Positions 1-9,012 of a DNA stretch of 55,505 bases are shown one piece after another (within the stretch, counting starts at the first letter, position 1; each line of letters opens with the position of its first letter). Source of the DNA: Lachnospiraceae bacterium (lineage in GTDB: Bacteria > Bacillota_A > Clostridia > Lachnospirales > Lachnospiraceae); contig JAILPG010000034.1 in NCBI GenBank assembly GCA_024699595.1, positions 1-55,505 on the forward strand, written 5' to 3'. Made by a program: the position numbers and the translations under genes. A model generated the notes under the pieces. It saw nothing but the letters and a program-made list of their open reading frames with translations, was not told the origin of the DNA and did no database searches.

Positions 1-767
1 TTGGTCTTTGCCTGTGTCCAGTTCCTTGTGATATCCTCCATAGTATTTGAGATATCGTTAAGCATCATGTTCTCTTCGGGCGTGTACTGCATCGGATAGA
101 CGGATGCAAGCCTTGCTTTTAGCTCGGCGATCCTGCTGTTCTTATCGGCTATCTCATTTTCCTTCTGGCTTATCTTATCAAGATCAACATTCGGTTCATT
201 TGAAAGCTTCGTGATCTCACCGTTTAAGTTTGTTATCTCCTCGGATACCTTTGCGATCTCCTTATTCAGTCCGTCTATCTCACACTGCATCTGGTAATCG
301 TCCGTATACTGGGTCTCGGTTATGCCGTTTGAGTTCTCGCGGCTGATATAATAGAGGACCGCATAGGCCTGATCCTCGGCAACTGCCTGGTTGTACTTGG
401 CAGAATAATTGTTGCTCTTGGTGATCTGTCCCTTTGCCGAGTCTTCACTCTGCTTGCTCTGAAGCTCAGCCTGCATGACATTGTGTTCATAGTCGGTCGT
501 GTCATAGGTTACGAGCTTGTCGCCGATATGTACCGAATCCCCCTTTTCGATGCTTATCGAGCTTATCGGTGCGGTGATCGCAGCAAAGTAGGTGTATTCG
601 TCGTTGCTGGCAATGTCACCCGATTCCTCTATGATACCTGCGATATTGCTTTTTGATACGTGAGCACATTCATATTCCTTTCCGCCGCCGGTAAGTACCG
701 GAGGCGTTTCACAGGCTGACAGTATGAGCAGTGCTGTAAATACGCATGGTATTAAGGATCTTTTCAT
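1..767 (-). CDS. HlyD/RND-type efflux adaptor lipoprotein (3' end cut by window edge)
   Basis: Translating the minus strand from the ATG at 767 gives an open frame running off the left edge. The product starts with a short signal peptide and a lipobox (LILSAC), so it should be a membrane-anchored lipoprotein. A lipoyl/barrel-sandwich-like stretch follows (around ISIEKGDSVHIGDKLVTYD), the hallmark of HlyD/AcrA-type membrane fusion proteins, and then a long polar helical region (about residues 130-230) suited to the adaptor hairpin. A GAGGGG ribosome binding site lies just upstream. In Gram-positive bacteria such proteins usually work with MacB-like ABC transporters, which would lie outside the window. 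The C-terminal half is not visible, so the partner and substrate are unknown. Confidence 0.8.
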   Translation of the reverse strand, partial: MKRSLIPCVFTALLILSACETPPVLTGGGKEYECAHVSKSNIAGIIEESGDIASNDEYTYFAAITAPISSISIEKGDSVHIGDKLVTYDTTDYEHNVMQAELQSKQSEDSAKGQITKSNNYSAKYNQAVAEDQAYAVLYYISRENSNGITETQYTDDYQMQCEIDGLNKEIAKVSEEITNLNGEITKLSNEPNVDLDKISQKENEIADKNSRIAELKARLASVYPMQYTPEENMMLNDISNTMEDITRNWTQAKT

Positions 768-853
768 CACGTTTCCCCTCTGTTGTGTATGAATCATACA
801 TTGATATGATACTACGGATTGCTCCGTTTCTTGTTATATCATACATATATGTG

Positions 854-903
854 ATATTCGAAATCGCTCCGTTGCAAGCAACTCTCGCGATTTCAGCAAA
901 TAT
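854..903. repeat. imperfect palindrome (possible interspersed hairpin element)
   Basis: GAAATCGC at 860-867 pairs with GCGATTTC at 887-894. Inside it GTTGC at 871-875 pairs with GCAAC at 878-882 around an AA loop, and outside it ATATT pairs with AATAT. No T-tract follows on either strand, so a simple terminator is less likely than a repeat element. Confidence 0.6.
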
Positions 904-960
904 TCGCAATCCGCTTTGCTGCCTGTAATACGGCAGCTTGCTTCTTGCTCATATTTGTTA

Positions 961-1019
961 GGCGTCCAAGGTCACATATCTTCCCGAGCAAGCTCGGACG
1001 ATATGTGACTTTTGACGCC
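961..1019. repeat. 59-nt long imperfect palindrome
   Basis: Three stacked arms are visible: GGCGTC (961-966) with GACGCC (1014-1019), GTCACATATC (971-980) with GATATGTGAC (1000-1009), and CCGAGC (984-989) with GCTCGG (992-997) around an AA loop. The hairpin is much longer than a typical terminator and lacks a poly-T run. Confidence 0.7.
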
Positions 1020-1061
1020 AATATCATCACATACGTTAGCGCATGCTAACCGAAATTGCAA

Positions 1062-1092
1062 TAAAAATCCAAACAAACTTGTCTGGATCTTT
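1062..1092 (-). terminator. rho-independent terminator of glyS
   Basis: On the minus strand a stem ATCCAGACAA / TTGTTTGGAT with a short loop is followed directly by TTTTTAT. It lies about 30 nt beyond the glyS stop codon. Confidence 0.75.
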
Positions 1093-1116
1093 ATCTTATT
1101 TCGCTTATTTGTGTTA

Positions 1117-2505
1117 TCAGAACCTGAATTTGTCATCAAACCATGATACCAAATCTTCGATCTTTACTCTTTCCTGCTCCATCGAATCCCTGAATCTTAC
1201 CGTTACCGCATTGTCGGTTTCTGAATCAAAATCATAGGTGATGCAGAAAGGTGTTCCTATCTCATCCTGTCTGCGGTATCTCTTTCCGATGTTGCCCCTG
1301 TCGTCAAATTCGCAGTTGTATCTCTTCGAAAGCTCTGCGTAGATCTTCTCCGCGCCCTCGTTAAGCTTCTTTGAAAGAGGCAGCACGCCGATCTTAACAG
1401 GTGCGATTGCAGGATGGAAATGAAGCACGGTCCTCACGTCGCCGCCTTCGAGCTCTTCCTCGTCATAGGCCGAGCATAAGAAGGCAAGAACGACTCTGTC
1501 AGCGCCAAGTGAAGGCTCTATGACATAGGGAATGTACTTTTCATTCTTGACATCATCAAAATAGGTCATATCCTGGCCCGAGGTCTCCTGATGCCTTGTA
1601 AGATCATAATTCGTTCTGTCGGCAATACCCCAGAGCTCACCCCAGCCGAACGGGAATAAGAATTCTATATCGGTTGTACCCTTTGAATAGAATGAAAGCT
1701 CTGCCTTATCATGATCCCTAAGCTTTATCTCATCTTCTTTGATGCCGAGTGACAGAAGCCAGTCTCTGCAGAAGCCTCTCCAGTATTCAAACCATTCAAG
1801 ATCGGTATCGGGCTCGCAGAAGAACTCAAGCTCCATCTGCTCAAACTCCCTGGTCCTGAAGGTGAAGTTACCCGGCGTTATCTCGTTACGGAAGGATTTT
1901 CCGATCTGTCCTATACCGAAAGGTATCTTCTTTCTCGAAGTTCTCTGAACGTTCTTAAAGTTTACAAATATACCCTGTGCAGTCTCAGGCCTTAAATATA
2001 CCGTGTTCTTTGCATCCTCGGTAACACCCTGGAAGGTCTTGAACATGAGATTGAACTGTCTGATATCGGTAAAATTATGCTTTCCGCAGGTCGGACAGGG
2101 AATATTGTTCTCTTCGACAAAATTCTTCATCTCTTCCTGTGAAAAAGCGTCCACGGGTTTTTCAAGCGTAATGCCCTTCTCTGCGGCATAATCCTCGATG
2201 AGCTTGTCAGCCCTGAAACGCTCATGACACTCCCTGCAGTCCATAAGGGGATCCGAAAATCCTCCGAGATGTCCCGAAGCGACCCAGGTCTGCGGATTCA
2301 TAAGTATGGCGCAGTCCACGCCCACATTATAAGGGTTCTCTGTTATAAATTTCTGCCACCATGCTTTTTTTACATTGTTCTTAAGCTCCACGCCGAGATT
2401 TCCGTAATCCCAGGTGTTTGCCAGTCCACCGTAGATCTCCGAACCCGGATATACAAATCCTCTGGTCTTTGCCAGTGCTACGATCTTCTCAAGAGTCTTT
2501 TCCAT
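1117..2505 (-). CDS. glyS: glycyl-tRNA synthetase, single-chain type
   Basis: The product charges tRNA-Gly with glycine in the cytoplasm. The 462-aa protein matches the homodimeric class II enzyme: it opens with the conserved segment containing [20 protein letters not shown], carries class II motif 2 in the [19 protein letters not shown] region, motif 3 in the [14 protein letters not shown] region, and ends with an anticodon-binding domain (from about [12 protein letters not shown]). CxxC pairs (CREC near residue 90, CPTC near 135) suggest a zinc site. It is the last gene of the era-recO-lipoprotein-glyS run and is followed by a terminator. A start at 2505 is supported by a GAGGAG site. I see no T-box leader in the 70 nt upstream, so expression probably depends on the upstream operon. 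Confidence 0.97.
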   Translation of the reverse strand: MEKTLEKIVALAKTRGFVYPGSEIYGGLANTWDYGNLGVELKNNVKKAWWQKFITENPYNVGVDCAILMNPQTWVASGHLGGFSDPLMDCRECHERFRADKLIEDYAAEKGITLEKPVDAFSQEEMKNFVEENNIPCPTCGKHNFTDIRQFNLMFKTFQGVTEDAKNTVYLRPETAQGIFVNFKNVQRTSRKKIPFGIGQIGKSFRNEITPGNFTFRTREFEQMELEFFCEPDTDLEWFEYWRGFCRDWLLSLGIKEDEIKLRDHDKAELSFYSKGTTDIEFLFPFGWGELWGIADRTNYDLTRHQETSGQDMTYFDDVKNEKYIPYVIEPSLGADRVVLAFLCSAYDEEELEGGDVRTVLHFHPAIAPVKIGVLPLSKKLNEGAEKIYAELSKRYNCEFDDRGNIGKRYRRQDEIGTPFCITYDFDSETDNAVTVRFRDSMEQERVKIEDLVSWFDDKFRF

Positions 2506-2575
2506 GTTGTTCTCCTCATTTTATATATTTTGATTAACCTGCCAAAAGTATCACTTATGATTAAATACGGATTGT

Positions 2576-3220
2576 TTATTCTATGATCAGATACGCTCTT
2601 CCCGATGAATCGCTTGACATTCTCGCATGTCTTTTATCGACCATCTCAACGTTTGCGGTGACATAGAGTATGTCGGAATAGCTTTCCACCATAACGGGTT
2701 CAGAGATGATGATCATTTTTGACGACCCAAGCTTCATGATGTCATCCTTTCCGATATTGCTTCCGTCAACCGTGGATTTCATCGTGACCTCAAGCGAAAA
2801 GCCGTCCGTCATGGCTTCATTTACGGTTCCGTAGAAAAATTCAACGTCATTAAAGTCAGCATAGTCTTCATAGCTTTTGTAGGTCATCATGACCTTGACT
2901 TTGCCTTTTTCTACCGTGAGATCGTCAAACTTAACTCTGTCCTTATCACCCGTCAGCCCGGCATATTCACCGACTTCCTCCTCTATCATGCTTCTCAGCT
3001 CGTCTTCTTTGTAATATACCTGACTGAAGCCTTCTACTATCTCGTTCTTTACTATGCCCTTCTTGGAGATGCTTATCGTAGTCTCGTTGTAATCCACAGT
3101 CTTATCACATCCCGATAAGAATACGCAGAATATGAGCGCTGCAAACAGGCATGACAGCATATTTGCCATCCCAAAACCGCCGACTCTTATTCTTTTTCCT
3201 GATACATTCTTTCCGGCCAC
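2576..3220 (-). CDS. putative lipoprotein inserted between recO and glyS
   Basis: This 214-aa protein has a basic N-terminus, a hydrophobic segment and a lipobox (VFLSGC), so it is predicted to be an exported lipoprotein. I chose the GTG at 3220 because GGAGG at 3227-3231 sits 6 nt upstream; the longer ATG start at 3235 would place that site inside the gene. The mature part has a pattern of beta strands and acidic residues but no motif I recognise. It sits in the conserved era-recO-glyS neighbourhood, where a gene at this point is not universal. Function unknown. Confidence 0.8.
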   Translation of the reverse strand: MAGKNVSGKRIRVGGFGMANMLSCLFAALIFCVFLSGCDKTVDYNETTISISKKGIVKNEIVEGFSQVYYKEDELRSMIEEEVGEYAGLTGDKDRVKFDDLTVEKGKVKVMMTYKSYEDYADFNDVEFFYGTVNEAMTDGFSLEVTMKSTVDGSNIGKDDIMKLGSSKMIIISEPVMVESYSDILYVTANVEMVDKRHARMSSDSSGRAYLIIE

Positions 3221-3278
3221 GCTAAACCTCCGCATAATGGGATTATAAATACAGTGACATCTAAAATCAACAAAAGAA

Positions 3279-3956
3279 TTACGTTATTTGCGTAAAAGCA
3301 TCCGGATCATTAAGTGAATCAAGCGTATCCAGCGATCTGAAATGATGATCCGTATATCTTTTTCTGTAATCATTCGAAAGAGCCGTAAGCTCAGCCAGCA
3401 CCCTGTCCGATACGCGGAAGTTGAACACGCTGTTTACCGGAGAATTAATAATATGCTCTATAGTATAAACGGTGGCTTCATTTAATCTTCTGTCATCGGG
3501 GATGCCGGGAAATTCACCGTTTACTGCTAAGATCTTCAGTTCAAAGACAGCTCTTATAAGCCTGTTGTCAAGACTTTCCTTGATTATCGCCCTTATAGCC
3601 TGATATAAGAGCTTAAGCATCTCGGAATCGTCGTTGTTCTCTCTTCCATAATAGGAAGCATATTCGAGAAAATACATTCCCAAATATGCTCCCATAAAGT
3701 CTTCACGTAATTCTTCAAAATAATTGTCTATATCTGCATCTATGAGATTGTAGGCGTTTTTCCCCTCATAGAGCTTAAACCTTCCGAAACAGAACGGATT
3801 GGTGGCGGCCATCATCTTGGAATTAGTACGTCTTGCTCCCCTTGCGAATACGGTGATCTTCCCCCTGTCCGTCGTTAACATCACCAGTCTTCTGTCATAA
3901 TCACCTGCAGGAAAAGTCTCAAGGATCATACCTGTAACGGGAACATAATCTCTCAT
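3279..3956 (-). CDS. recO: DNA repair protein RecO
   Basis: RecO helps load RecA by removing single-strand binding protein during recombinational repair. The 225-aa product has the N-terminal OB-fold signature (the VTGMILETFPAGDYDRRLVMLT region and the following RGARR basic patch) and a helical C-terminal domain. It overlaps the upstream era by 4 nt (ATGA), the classical arrangement in Firmicutes. The four-Cys zinc knuckle common in the central part of RecO is absent; the only cysteine is in the CFGRF segment near residue 56. The shortness fits loss of the zinc module. Identification rests on fold features and gene order. Confidence 0.9.
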   Translation of the reverse strand: MRDYVPVTGMILETFPAGDYDRRLVMLTTDRGKITVFARGARRTNSKMMAATNPFCFGRFKLYEGKNAYNLIDADIDNYFEELREDFMGAYLGMYFLEYASYYGRENNDDSEMLKLLYQAIRAIIKESLDNRLIRAVFELKILAVNGEFPGIPDDRRLNEATVYTIEHIINSPVNSVFNFRVSDRVLAELTALSNDYRKRYTDHHFRSLDTLDSLNDPDAFTQIT

Positions 3957-4867
3957 AGCTCGTCTTCCCTGTATCCGAAATTCTTAAGGAGCATGTCGTT
4001 ATCCCGCCAGTCCTTTTTTACCTTGACCCAGAGCTTAAGGTTGACCTGTTTTTCAACAAGTCTCTCGATCTCGTATCTTGCTGCGGAGCCTATCTTTTTA
4101 AGCATTGCCCCCTGCTTTCCGATGATGATCGCTTTGTGGGATTCCCTCTCACAGTAGATGACGGCATCGATATTTACTATCTTTCCGGCATCCTTCATTT
4201 TTTCTATGGTAACAGCTATGCCGTGAGGGACCTCCTCATTTAAGCACTTAAGGGCCTTTTCCCTGATGAGTTCAGCACTTATCTGTCTTACGGGCTGGTC
4301 AGTCACCGTATCTTCATCGTAATATCTCTCGCCGTAGGGAAGATATTTGTATATCACGTATATAAGCTCTGATACGTTATCTCCCTTAAGCGCCGACACC
4401 GGAACGATATCGTCGAAATCACAGATATCTTTCCAGGTGTCTATTATTTTGTACATATCGTCATGCTTTACGGTGTCCGCTTTATTGATCACAAGGACAA
4501 GGGGGATGTTTATATCCTTAAGGTCTTCTGCTATCTGCTTATCCCCCGGGCCTATACGATCCGATGCCTCCACAAGCCACAGTACCACATCCGCGTCCTT
4601 TATTGTGCTTTTTGCAGCTTTGACCATGTACTCGGACAGCCTGTTCTTCTGTTTGTGGATACCCGGAGTATCCAGAAAGACTATCTGGCCTCTTTCATCC
4701 GTATATACGGTCTGTATGCGGTTTCTGGTGGTCTGCGGCTTATTTGAGGTAATGGCGATCTTCTGCCCTATTATCTTATTCATTAACGTGGATTTGCCGA
4801 CGTTTGGTCTTCCTATGATGGCCGCAAAGCCTGATCTTATGCTGTTTGTTTCCTGATCCTTTGTCAT
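3953..4867 (-). CDS. era: GTPase Era
   Basis: Era is an essential GTPase that binds the 3' end of 16S rRNA and checks 30S subunit maturation. The 304-aa product has the G1 motif GRPNVGKST near residue 18, the switch region with PQTTRN, G3 DTPG, G4 NKAD, and a C-terminal KH domain including GKQGAMLKKIG. It overlaps recO downstream and the DUF4349 gene upstream by 4 nt each (ATGA at both ends), so the three genes are translationally coupled. Confidence 0.97.
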   Translation of the reverse strand: MTKDQETNSIRSGFAAIIGRPNVGKSTLMNKIIGQKIAITSNKPQTTRNRIQTVYTDERGQIVFLDTPGIHKQKNRLSEYMVKAAKSTIKDADVVLWLVEASDRIGPGDKQIAEDLKDINIPLVLVINKADTVKHDDMYKIIDTWKDICDFDDIVPVSALKGDNVSELIYVIYKYLPYGERYYDEDTVTDQPVRQISAELIREKALKCLNEEVPHGIAVTIEKMKDAGKIVNIDAVIYCERESHKAIIIGKQGAMLKKIGSAARYEIERLVEKQVNLKLWVKVKKDWRDNDMLLKNFGYREDEL

Positions 4868-6000
4868 TCTTTCTTATCTGTATCCGAAGTATTCTCTGCA
4901 GTTGTATCCTTGTCCTTATTTTCGATGGGTTTTCCCGTCATCGGATCAAAGTTCTGTCCGGGCTTTGCAACGAAGGTCTTTCCTGATCCGGCTCCCTTTT
5001 TGAGTGGCTTGAGGCCCTTTTTCTTTTTGCCTCTGCTTGCGGCCATAACTATCAGCAATATGATACCTGCAATGATCGCGATGAGCAGTAAGAACGGAAG
5101 TGCTCCGACCAGCCATACGGCAAGATCCTTCAAAAGCTCTGACATTGCTTCAAGGCTGTCAGCAAATGCTTCTCCCATCCTCTCGCCGAGAGTTCTTTCA
5201 TGAGTTACGGTAGGTGTATACTTTGTAACTTCTTCAATGTCAAGATATACGGTACTGTAGGTAACCTGGTTATCCATCACGCGAAGCCTGGATTCGTAGG
5301 ATTCGATCTCATATCTTACCTCTGCTAGTCTTTCTTCCAAAGCTAAGATCACCTCAAGATCATCGGCCTGAGCCAAAAGCTCGTTAAGCCTCTCTCTCTC
5401 TGTCTTAAGAGACTCAACCTTGGCCTGCATATCAACATAGTTGAGCGTAACATCTTCCGTGCTGTCATTCTTTGACAGTACATTGCTGTTCTCTGTTACC
5501 GAAGTAGTAAACTCATCAAGCTTTATGGCAGGGATCCTTGCCGTAATGCTTGCTGACCTGGTCTGTGTAGATCCGTAGCTTCTGCCTCCCACATATGAAC
5601 TCTCAATATATCCTCCGAGCCGTTCTACCTTTGTATTGATATTTTCAATGAGCTCGTCAAACTCTTCGGTCTCTATGGAAAGGTTTACGGTCTTTATGAG
5701 TTTTCTTGAGGTATCGGTCACCGGTGTGTCGCTTCCGGTTATCTCGGCCTGTGCACCCGGATCATCGGTTATGACTGCACTGCCCTGCGTATAGACATCT
5801 GAAGTGTCATAATCCTCATATGCCTCATAATCCTCCGTGGCCATGGCCATTTCCGGGGCATAATCGTAATCATCAGCATAGGCCCGTGGTGCTTCCTTGT
5901 AATTTCCGCTTCCCGCATCACTGCTCTTTGAGCTTCCGCAGGCAGCGACCATAAGGCTTAACAGTATAAGTGATATAACAGGTAAAAATCTTTTTTTCAT
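4864..6000 (-). CDS. DUF4349 domain lipoprotein with C-terminal membrane segment
   Basis: The 378-aa product begins with a signal peptide and lipobox (MVAACG), then an acidic, Tyr-rich linker. The conserved DUF4349 region starts at RKLIKTVNLSIETEEFDELI and continues through a coiled coil (about residues 190-245). A transmembrane helix lies near residues 295-320, followed by a basic tail. The protein would therefore be anchored both by lipid and by the helix, leaving a cytoplasmic basic tail. DUF4349 proteins are widespread in Firmicutes and their role is unknown. Its stop overlaps the era start (ATGA). Confidence 0.88.
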   Translation of the reverse strand: MKKRFLPVISLILLSLMVAACGSSKSSDAGSGNYKEAPRAYADDYDYAPEMAMATEDYEAYEDYDTSDVYTQGSAVITDDPGAQAEITGSDTPVTDTSRKLIKTVNLSIETEEFDELIENINTKVERLGGYIESSYVGGRSYGSTQTRSASITARIPAIKLDEFTTSVTENSNVLSKNDSTEDVTLNYVDMQAKVESLKTERERLNELLAQADDLEVILALEERLAEVRYEIESYESRLRVMDNQVTYSTVYLDIEEVTKYTPTVTHERTLGERMGEAFADSLEAMSELLKDLAVWLVGALPFLLLIAIIAGIILLIVMAASRGKKKKGLKPLKKGAGSGKTFVAKPGQNFDPMTGKPIENKDKDTTAENTSDTDKKE

Positions 6001-6081
6001 GGGTTTATCCTCCCTATCATTTTTTCTTTAACATATATACGGTCCATGCATCGTTTTTTTATGGCTTCATTTAAAATTATT

Positions 6082-9012
6082 TTACCTGATCAGATTTTCA
6101 ATCTCGTCAAACAGATCTTTATCTTCTTCTATCCTCTCTTCAGAGCCCACAACACAGACATGGTTTCCTTCTGTGAGCGCTCTAATGTATGGGGCAAGTG
6201 AACGAATATCCTCTTTTTTGCAGGAAAGCACCTGATCTCTCTCCTTCTGGAGATTCTCATAAGACTCACCTGCAAGGTAAAGGCTCATTGCTCTGGAGCC
6301 TGCCATACTTGGAGTAAGCGGCATATCAAGTGTAGCTACTGCTCCGATTATGTATTTTGTCATGTCACGTTCATCAGCATCAAAGCTCTCGATATATTCA
6401 GGCGCCTTATCATAGATCTCAAGAGTCTTCTTAAGATTCGGATCCCTGTAGGATGTAAAGAATGAATCACCCGTCTTTGTAAAGGCACTCATGCAGCCGT
6501 AGGCTCCTCCCTTTACCCTGACGTTGTTCCACAGATAGTCATATCCGAGCATCACCTTCATGACACGCAATGCGCCGTTGTAGTCAAGCCCAGCCTTTAT
6601 AAAGTTTCCTGCCTTTGCGACATACTGTATCTTTGCCGAAGTCTTGTAGCCCTGATTCTTGTCAAAAAGCGAAAGCTCTTCATCACTTTTTTCAAAAGGC
6701 TCCTTATACAGGCATCCAAGAAACTCTTCCGTAAGGCTTAAGACCTTTGAGCTTTCGGGATCGCTGACCGTATAATCAACAAACAGATTTTCCTTTCTGA
6801 AGATGATGTTAAGACACCTCTTCATGCCTGCGATCATATCAGCCTTTGATCCGTCAAAATCTTCATCCACCGATTCCACATACCTGTAGAATTCCATTCC
6901 GGAAATGTATTCAAGCTGTGCTGCGGAGTATGATACGCCTGCAAGTGCCCGCTTTGCCGCAAGTGAATGTCCTGCTGACATCATGGATGCCTGGGCTCTT
7001 GACTTGATCATGCCCACAAGCTCCTTAAGCCTCTTTTCATCATCAAGCTTTGAGGTAAGCAGTATCTCTTTTAACATTTCATAGGCAAAGTCGAGCCTGT
7101 TCTCAAAGACTTTAGCCTCAAATACAAAGCGTGTCGTAAACCTCTCAACATCCTGCGCATAATGATAGGTTAAGATTGAAGGCACGATACCGCCGCTGTT
7201 TTCATTGATCTCATTAAACAGCTCGTTATATGTAAATCTCTCGGTGCTTAAAAGCCCAAGCATGCTCTTTAGCATTCCGACATACTTAAGGTCTTTGATA
7301 CCCACATCCTTAATATCAAAGGAAAGCGACAGATAGCCTATGCCGTTTGTAAATATTTTATGCGTAAGGACGGTAACGTCTGAAACCTTGTTTTCGGTAT
7401 ATTCAAATGGCTTTGCTTCCTTTTTGATATCCGATATCTTAAGAAGCGGTATGCTCTCCATCGCTTCCTTACTGTCCTCTGCTTCCTGATACTGCTTAAG
7501 CGCCTTCGTCTCCTCAGAAAGCTTTACAAGATCAGCCTCTGACAGGCTCTTCTTAAGCTCTTCCATCTTTTCCTTAAGGGCCGCATCCTTTTTGGCATTA
7601 AGACCCTGGGAAGGCTTTAATACAACTACCGCACAGTGAGGATTATTAAGGAAGTATTTATCTATGAGTTCCTCATAATATCCCGTATCTATCCTCTCTC
7701 TTAAAAGAGCGAATGTATCGTTTGCCTCAATATGCATATAGGGATCGTTTTCGTCATAGAGCCAGGAGTCAAAACAGTCAAGTCCGTATATGAGTCCCTT
7801 GGGATATCCGCCGAAATCAGCCTCCCTGTATCGAAACTCAAGAGCATTAACGGCTGCCCTTAAAGCCTTTTTGTCTATACCGCGATCCCTAAGATCGATA
7901 AGAGTCTCTTTAATGATCCGCTTAAACTCATCCAGGTCAGATTCATTGGCATTATTTGCTATTATTGAAAAATACGGCTGTAATACTCCGCTTTCATGGG
8001 TGCTCTGGATATCGTCGCCGATCCCCGCATCAAGGAGAGCCTGGGTAACAGGTGCTCCGGGGGCCGAAAGAAGGGCATTATCAAGAATGTCAAAAGCAAT
8101 GTAGAGCTCTTTGTCAAGGCTTGTCTCGAGCACGAAGTTCATGCTTAAATATGTATTGTCTTCAGTACTTTTCTCGCTCGTGATACCGTATTCCTTCTCA
8201 ACAAACACCGGTTTGTCAAATGACTTCTGAAGTCTTATCTGTGTATCGATGTCTCTTTTTTCAAAAGCACTTAAGTATTCCCTGTCAAGGCGCTCAAGCT
8301 TCTCTGCCATATCCATGTCGCCATACAGATAGATATAGCTGTTTGACGGATGATAATAGCTTTTGTGAAACTCAATGAAACGCTCATAGGAGAGCTCAGG
8401 TATATGATCGGGATCTCCGCCTGATTCATATCCGTAAGCCGTATCAGGAAACAGGCTGTTGAATATCTCCCTTTCAAGTGCCGAATCCGGCGATGAAAAG
8501 GCACCCTTCATCTCGTTATATACGACTCCGTTTATCGAAAGCTCGCTGTCAGGCGATTCAAGCTCGTAATGCCAGCCTTCCTGCTTAAAGATCTTTTCTT
8601 CGGTATAGATGTTCGGATAGAATACCGCATCAAGATATACGCCCATAAGATTGTCGAAATCCTTGTCATTACAGCTTGCAACAGGATATACCGTCTTGTC
8701 GGGATAGGTCATCGCATTTAAAAATGTATTTAAGGATCCCTTAACAAGCTCCACGAAAGGATCCTTTACCGGATACTTCTTCGATCCGCACAGCACGGAA
8801 TGCTCAAGGATATGCGTAAGTCCCGTACTGTCGATCGGAGGGGTACGAAATCCTATATAGAACACCTTGTTGTCATCATCGTTTGACAAAAGGAATACTC
8901 TGGCTCCGGTCTTTTTATGCTTAAGCAGCATTCCCTTTGAGTTAAGATCCTTTACATCCTTTTCGTTTATCACCTCATATGCTTTAAGTTCTTTTACGCC
9001 TTCAATCTTCAT
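6082..9012 (-). CDS. M16C family zinc metalloprotease (insulinase/PreP-like)
   Basis: The 976-aa protein belongs to the insulinase superfamily, whose members form a clamshell chamber that degrades peptides. The inverted zinc motif HxxEH is at residues 67-71 (HILEH) in the STGLTHILEHSVLCGS segment. The third ligand is probably the Glu in GVVYNEMKGA. The length and the C-terminal part (for example RVKGGAYGCMSAF, which carries the substrate-binding Arg/Tyr of the family) fit the presequence-protease/falcilysin subfamily with two fused halves. No signal peptide is seen, so it should act in the cytoplasm. Its ATG overlaps the stop of the sigma-like gene by 4 nt, and an AAGGAG site precedes it. Confidence 0.92.
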   Translation of the reverse strand: MKIEGVKELKAYEVINEKDVKDLNSKGMLLKHKKTGARVFLLSNDDDNKVFYIGFRTPPIDSTGLTHILEHSVLCGSKKYPVKDPFVELVKGSLNTFLNAMTYPDKTVYPVASCNDKDFDNLMGVYLDAVFYPNIYTEEKIFKQEGWHYELESPDSELSINGVVYNEMKGAFSSPDSALEREIFNSLFPDTAYGYESGGDPDHIPELSYERFIEFHKSYYHPSNSYIYLYGDMDMAEKLERLDREYLSAFEKRDIDTQIRLQKSFDKPVFVEKEYGITSEKSTEDNTYLSMNFVLETSLDKELYIAFDILDNALLSAPGAPVTQALLDAGIGDDIQSTHESGVLQPYFSIIANNANESDLDEFKRIIKETLIDLRDRGIDKKALRAAVNALEFRYREADFGGYPKGLIYGLDCFDSWLYDENDPYMHIEANDTFALLRERIDTGYYEELIDKYFLNNPHCAVVVLKPSQGLNAKKDAALKEKMEELKKSLSEADLVKLSEETKALKQYQEAEDSKEAMESIPLLKISDIKKEAKPFEYTENKVSDVTVLTHKIFTNGIGYLSLSFDIKDVGIKDLKYVGMLKSMLGLLSTERFTYNELFNEINENSGGIVPSILTYHYAQDVERFTTRFVFEAKVFENRLDFAYEMLKEILLTSKLDDEKRLKELVGMIKSRAQASMMSAGHSLAAKRALAGVSYSAAQLEYISGMEFYRYVESVDEDFDGSKADMIAGMKRCLNIIFRKENLFVDYTVSDPESSKVLSLTEEFLGCLYKEPFEKSDEELSLFDKNQGYKTSAKIQYVAKAGNFIKAGLDYNGALRVMKVMLGYDYLWNNVRVKGGAYGCMSAFTKTGDSFFTSYRDPNLKKTLEIYDKAPEYIESFDADERDMTKYIIGAVATLDMPLTPSMAGSRAMSLYLAGESYENLQKERDQVLSCKKEDIRSLAPYIRALTEGNHVCVVGSEERIEEDKDLFDEIENLIR

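Larger units (their letters stand above)
768..1116. other. 349-bp intergenic region packed with palindromes
   Basis: No convincing gene is present. The stretch holds successive imperfect palindromes: ACGGA-TTGC-TCCGT at 814-827, a long one at 854-903, GCTGCC/GGCAGC at 918-937, a 59-nt one at 961-1019, GTTAGC-GCAT-GCTAAC at 1035-1050, and the glyS terminator near 1067-1088. The minus-strand sequence around 785-870 also shows two diverged copies of a roughly 45-nt unit beginning CGGAGCRAT. The pattern suggests a small cluster of intergenic repeat elements. Confidence 0.6.

Noticed and set aside
709..909. 66-codon frame over the palindromes left of glyS, with apparent repeats NGAIS/NGAIR
   Set aside because: It overlaps the adaptor gene start in another frame, has no ribosome binding site, and its repeats follow from the palindromic DNA.
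2539..2557. AAGTGATACTTTTGGCAGG on the minus strand upstream of glyS, similar to the shared promoter element
   Set aside because: The palindrome is broken, no -10 lies at 20-21 nt, and the ribosome binding site would fall where the -10 is expected. Probably chance.
2506..2575. T-box riboswitch expected before glyS
   Set aside because: Only 70 nt separate glyS from the upstream gene and no T-box sequence or antiterminator is visible.
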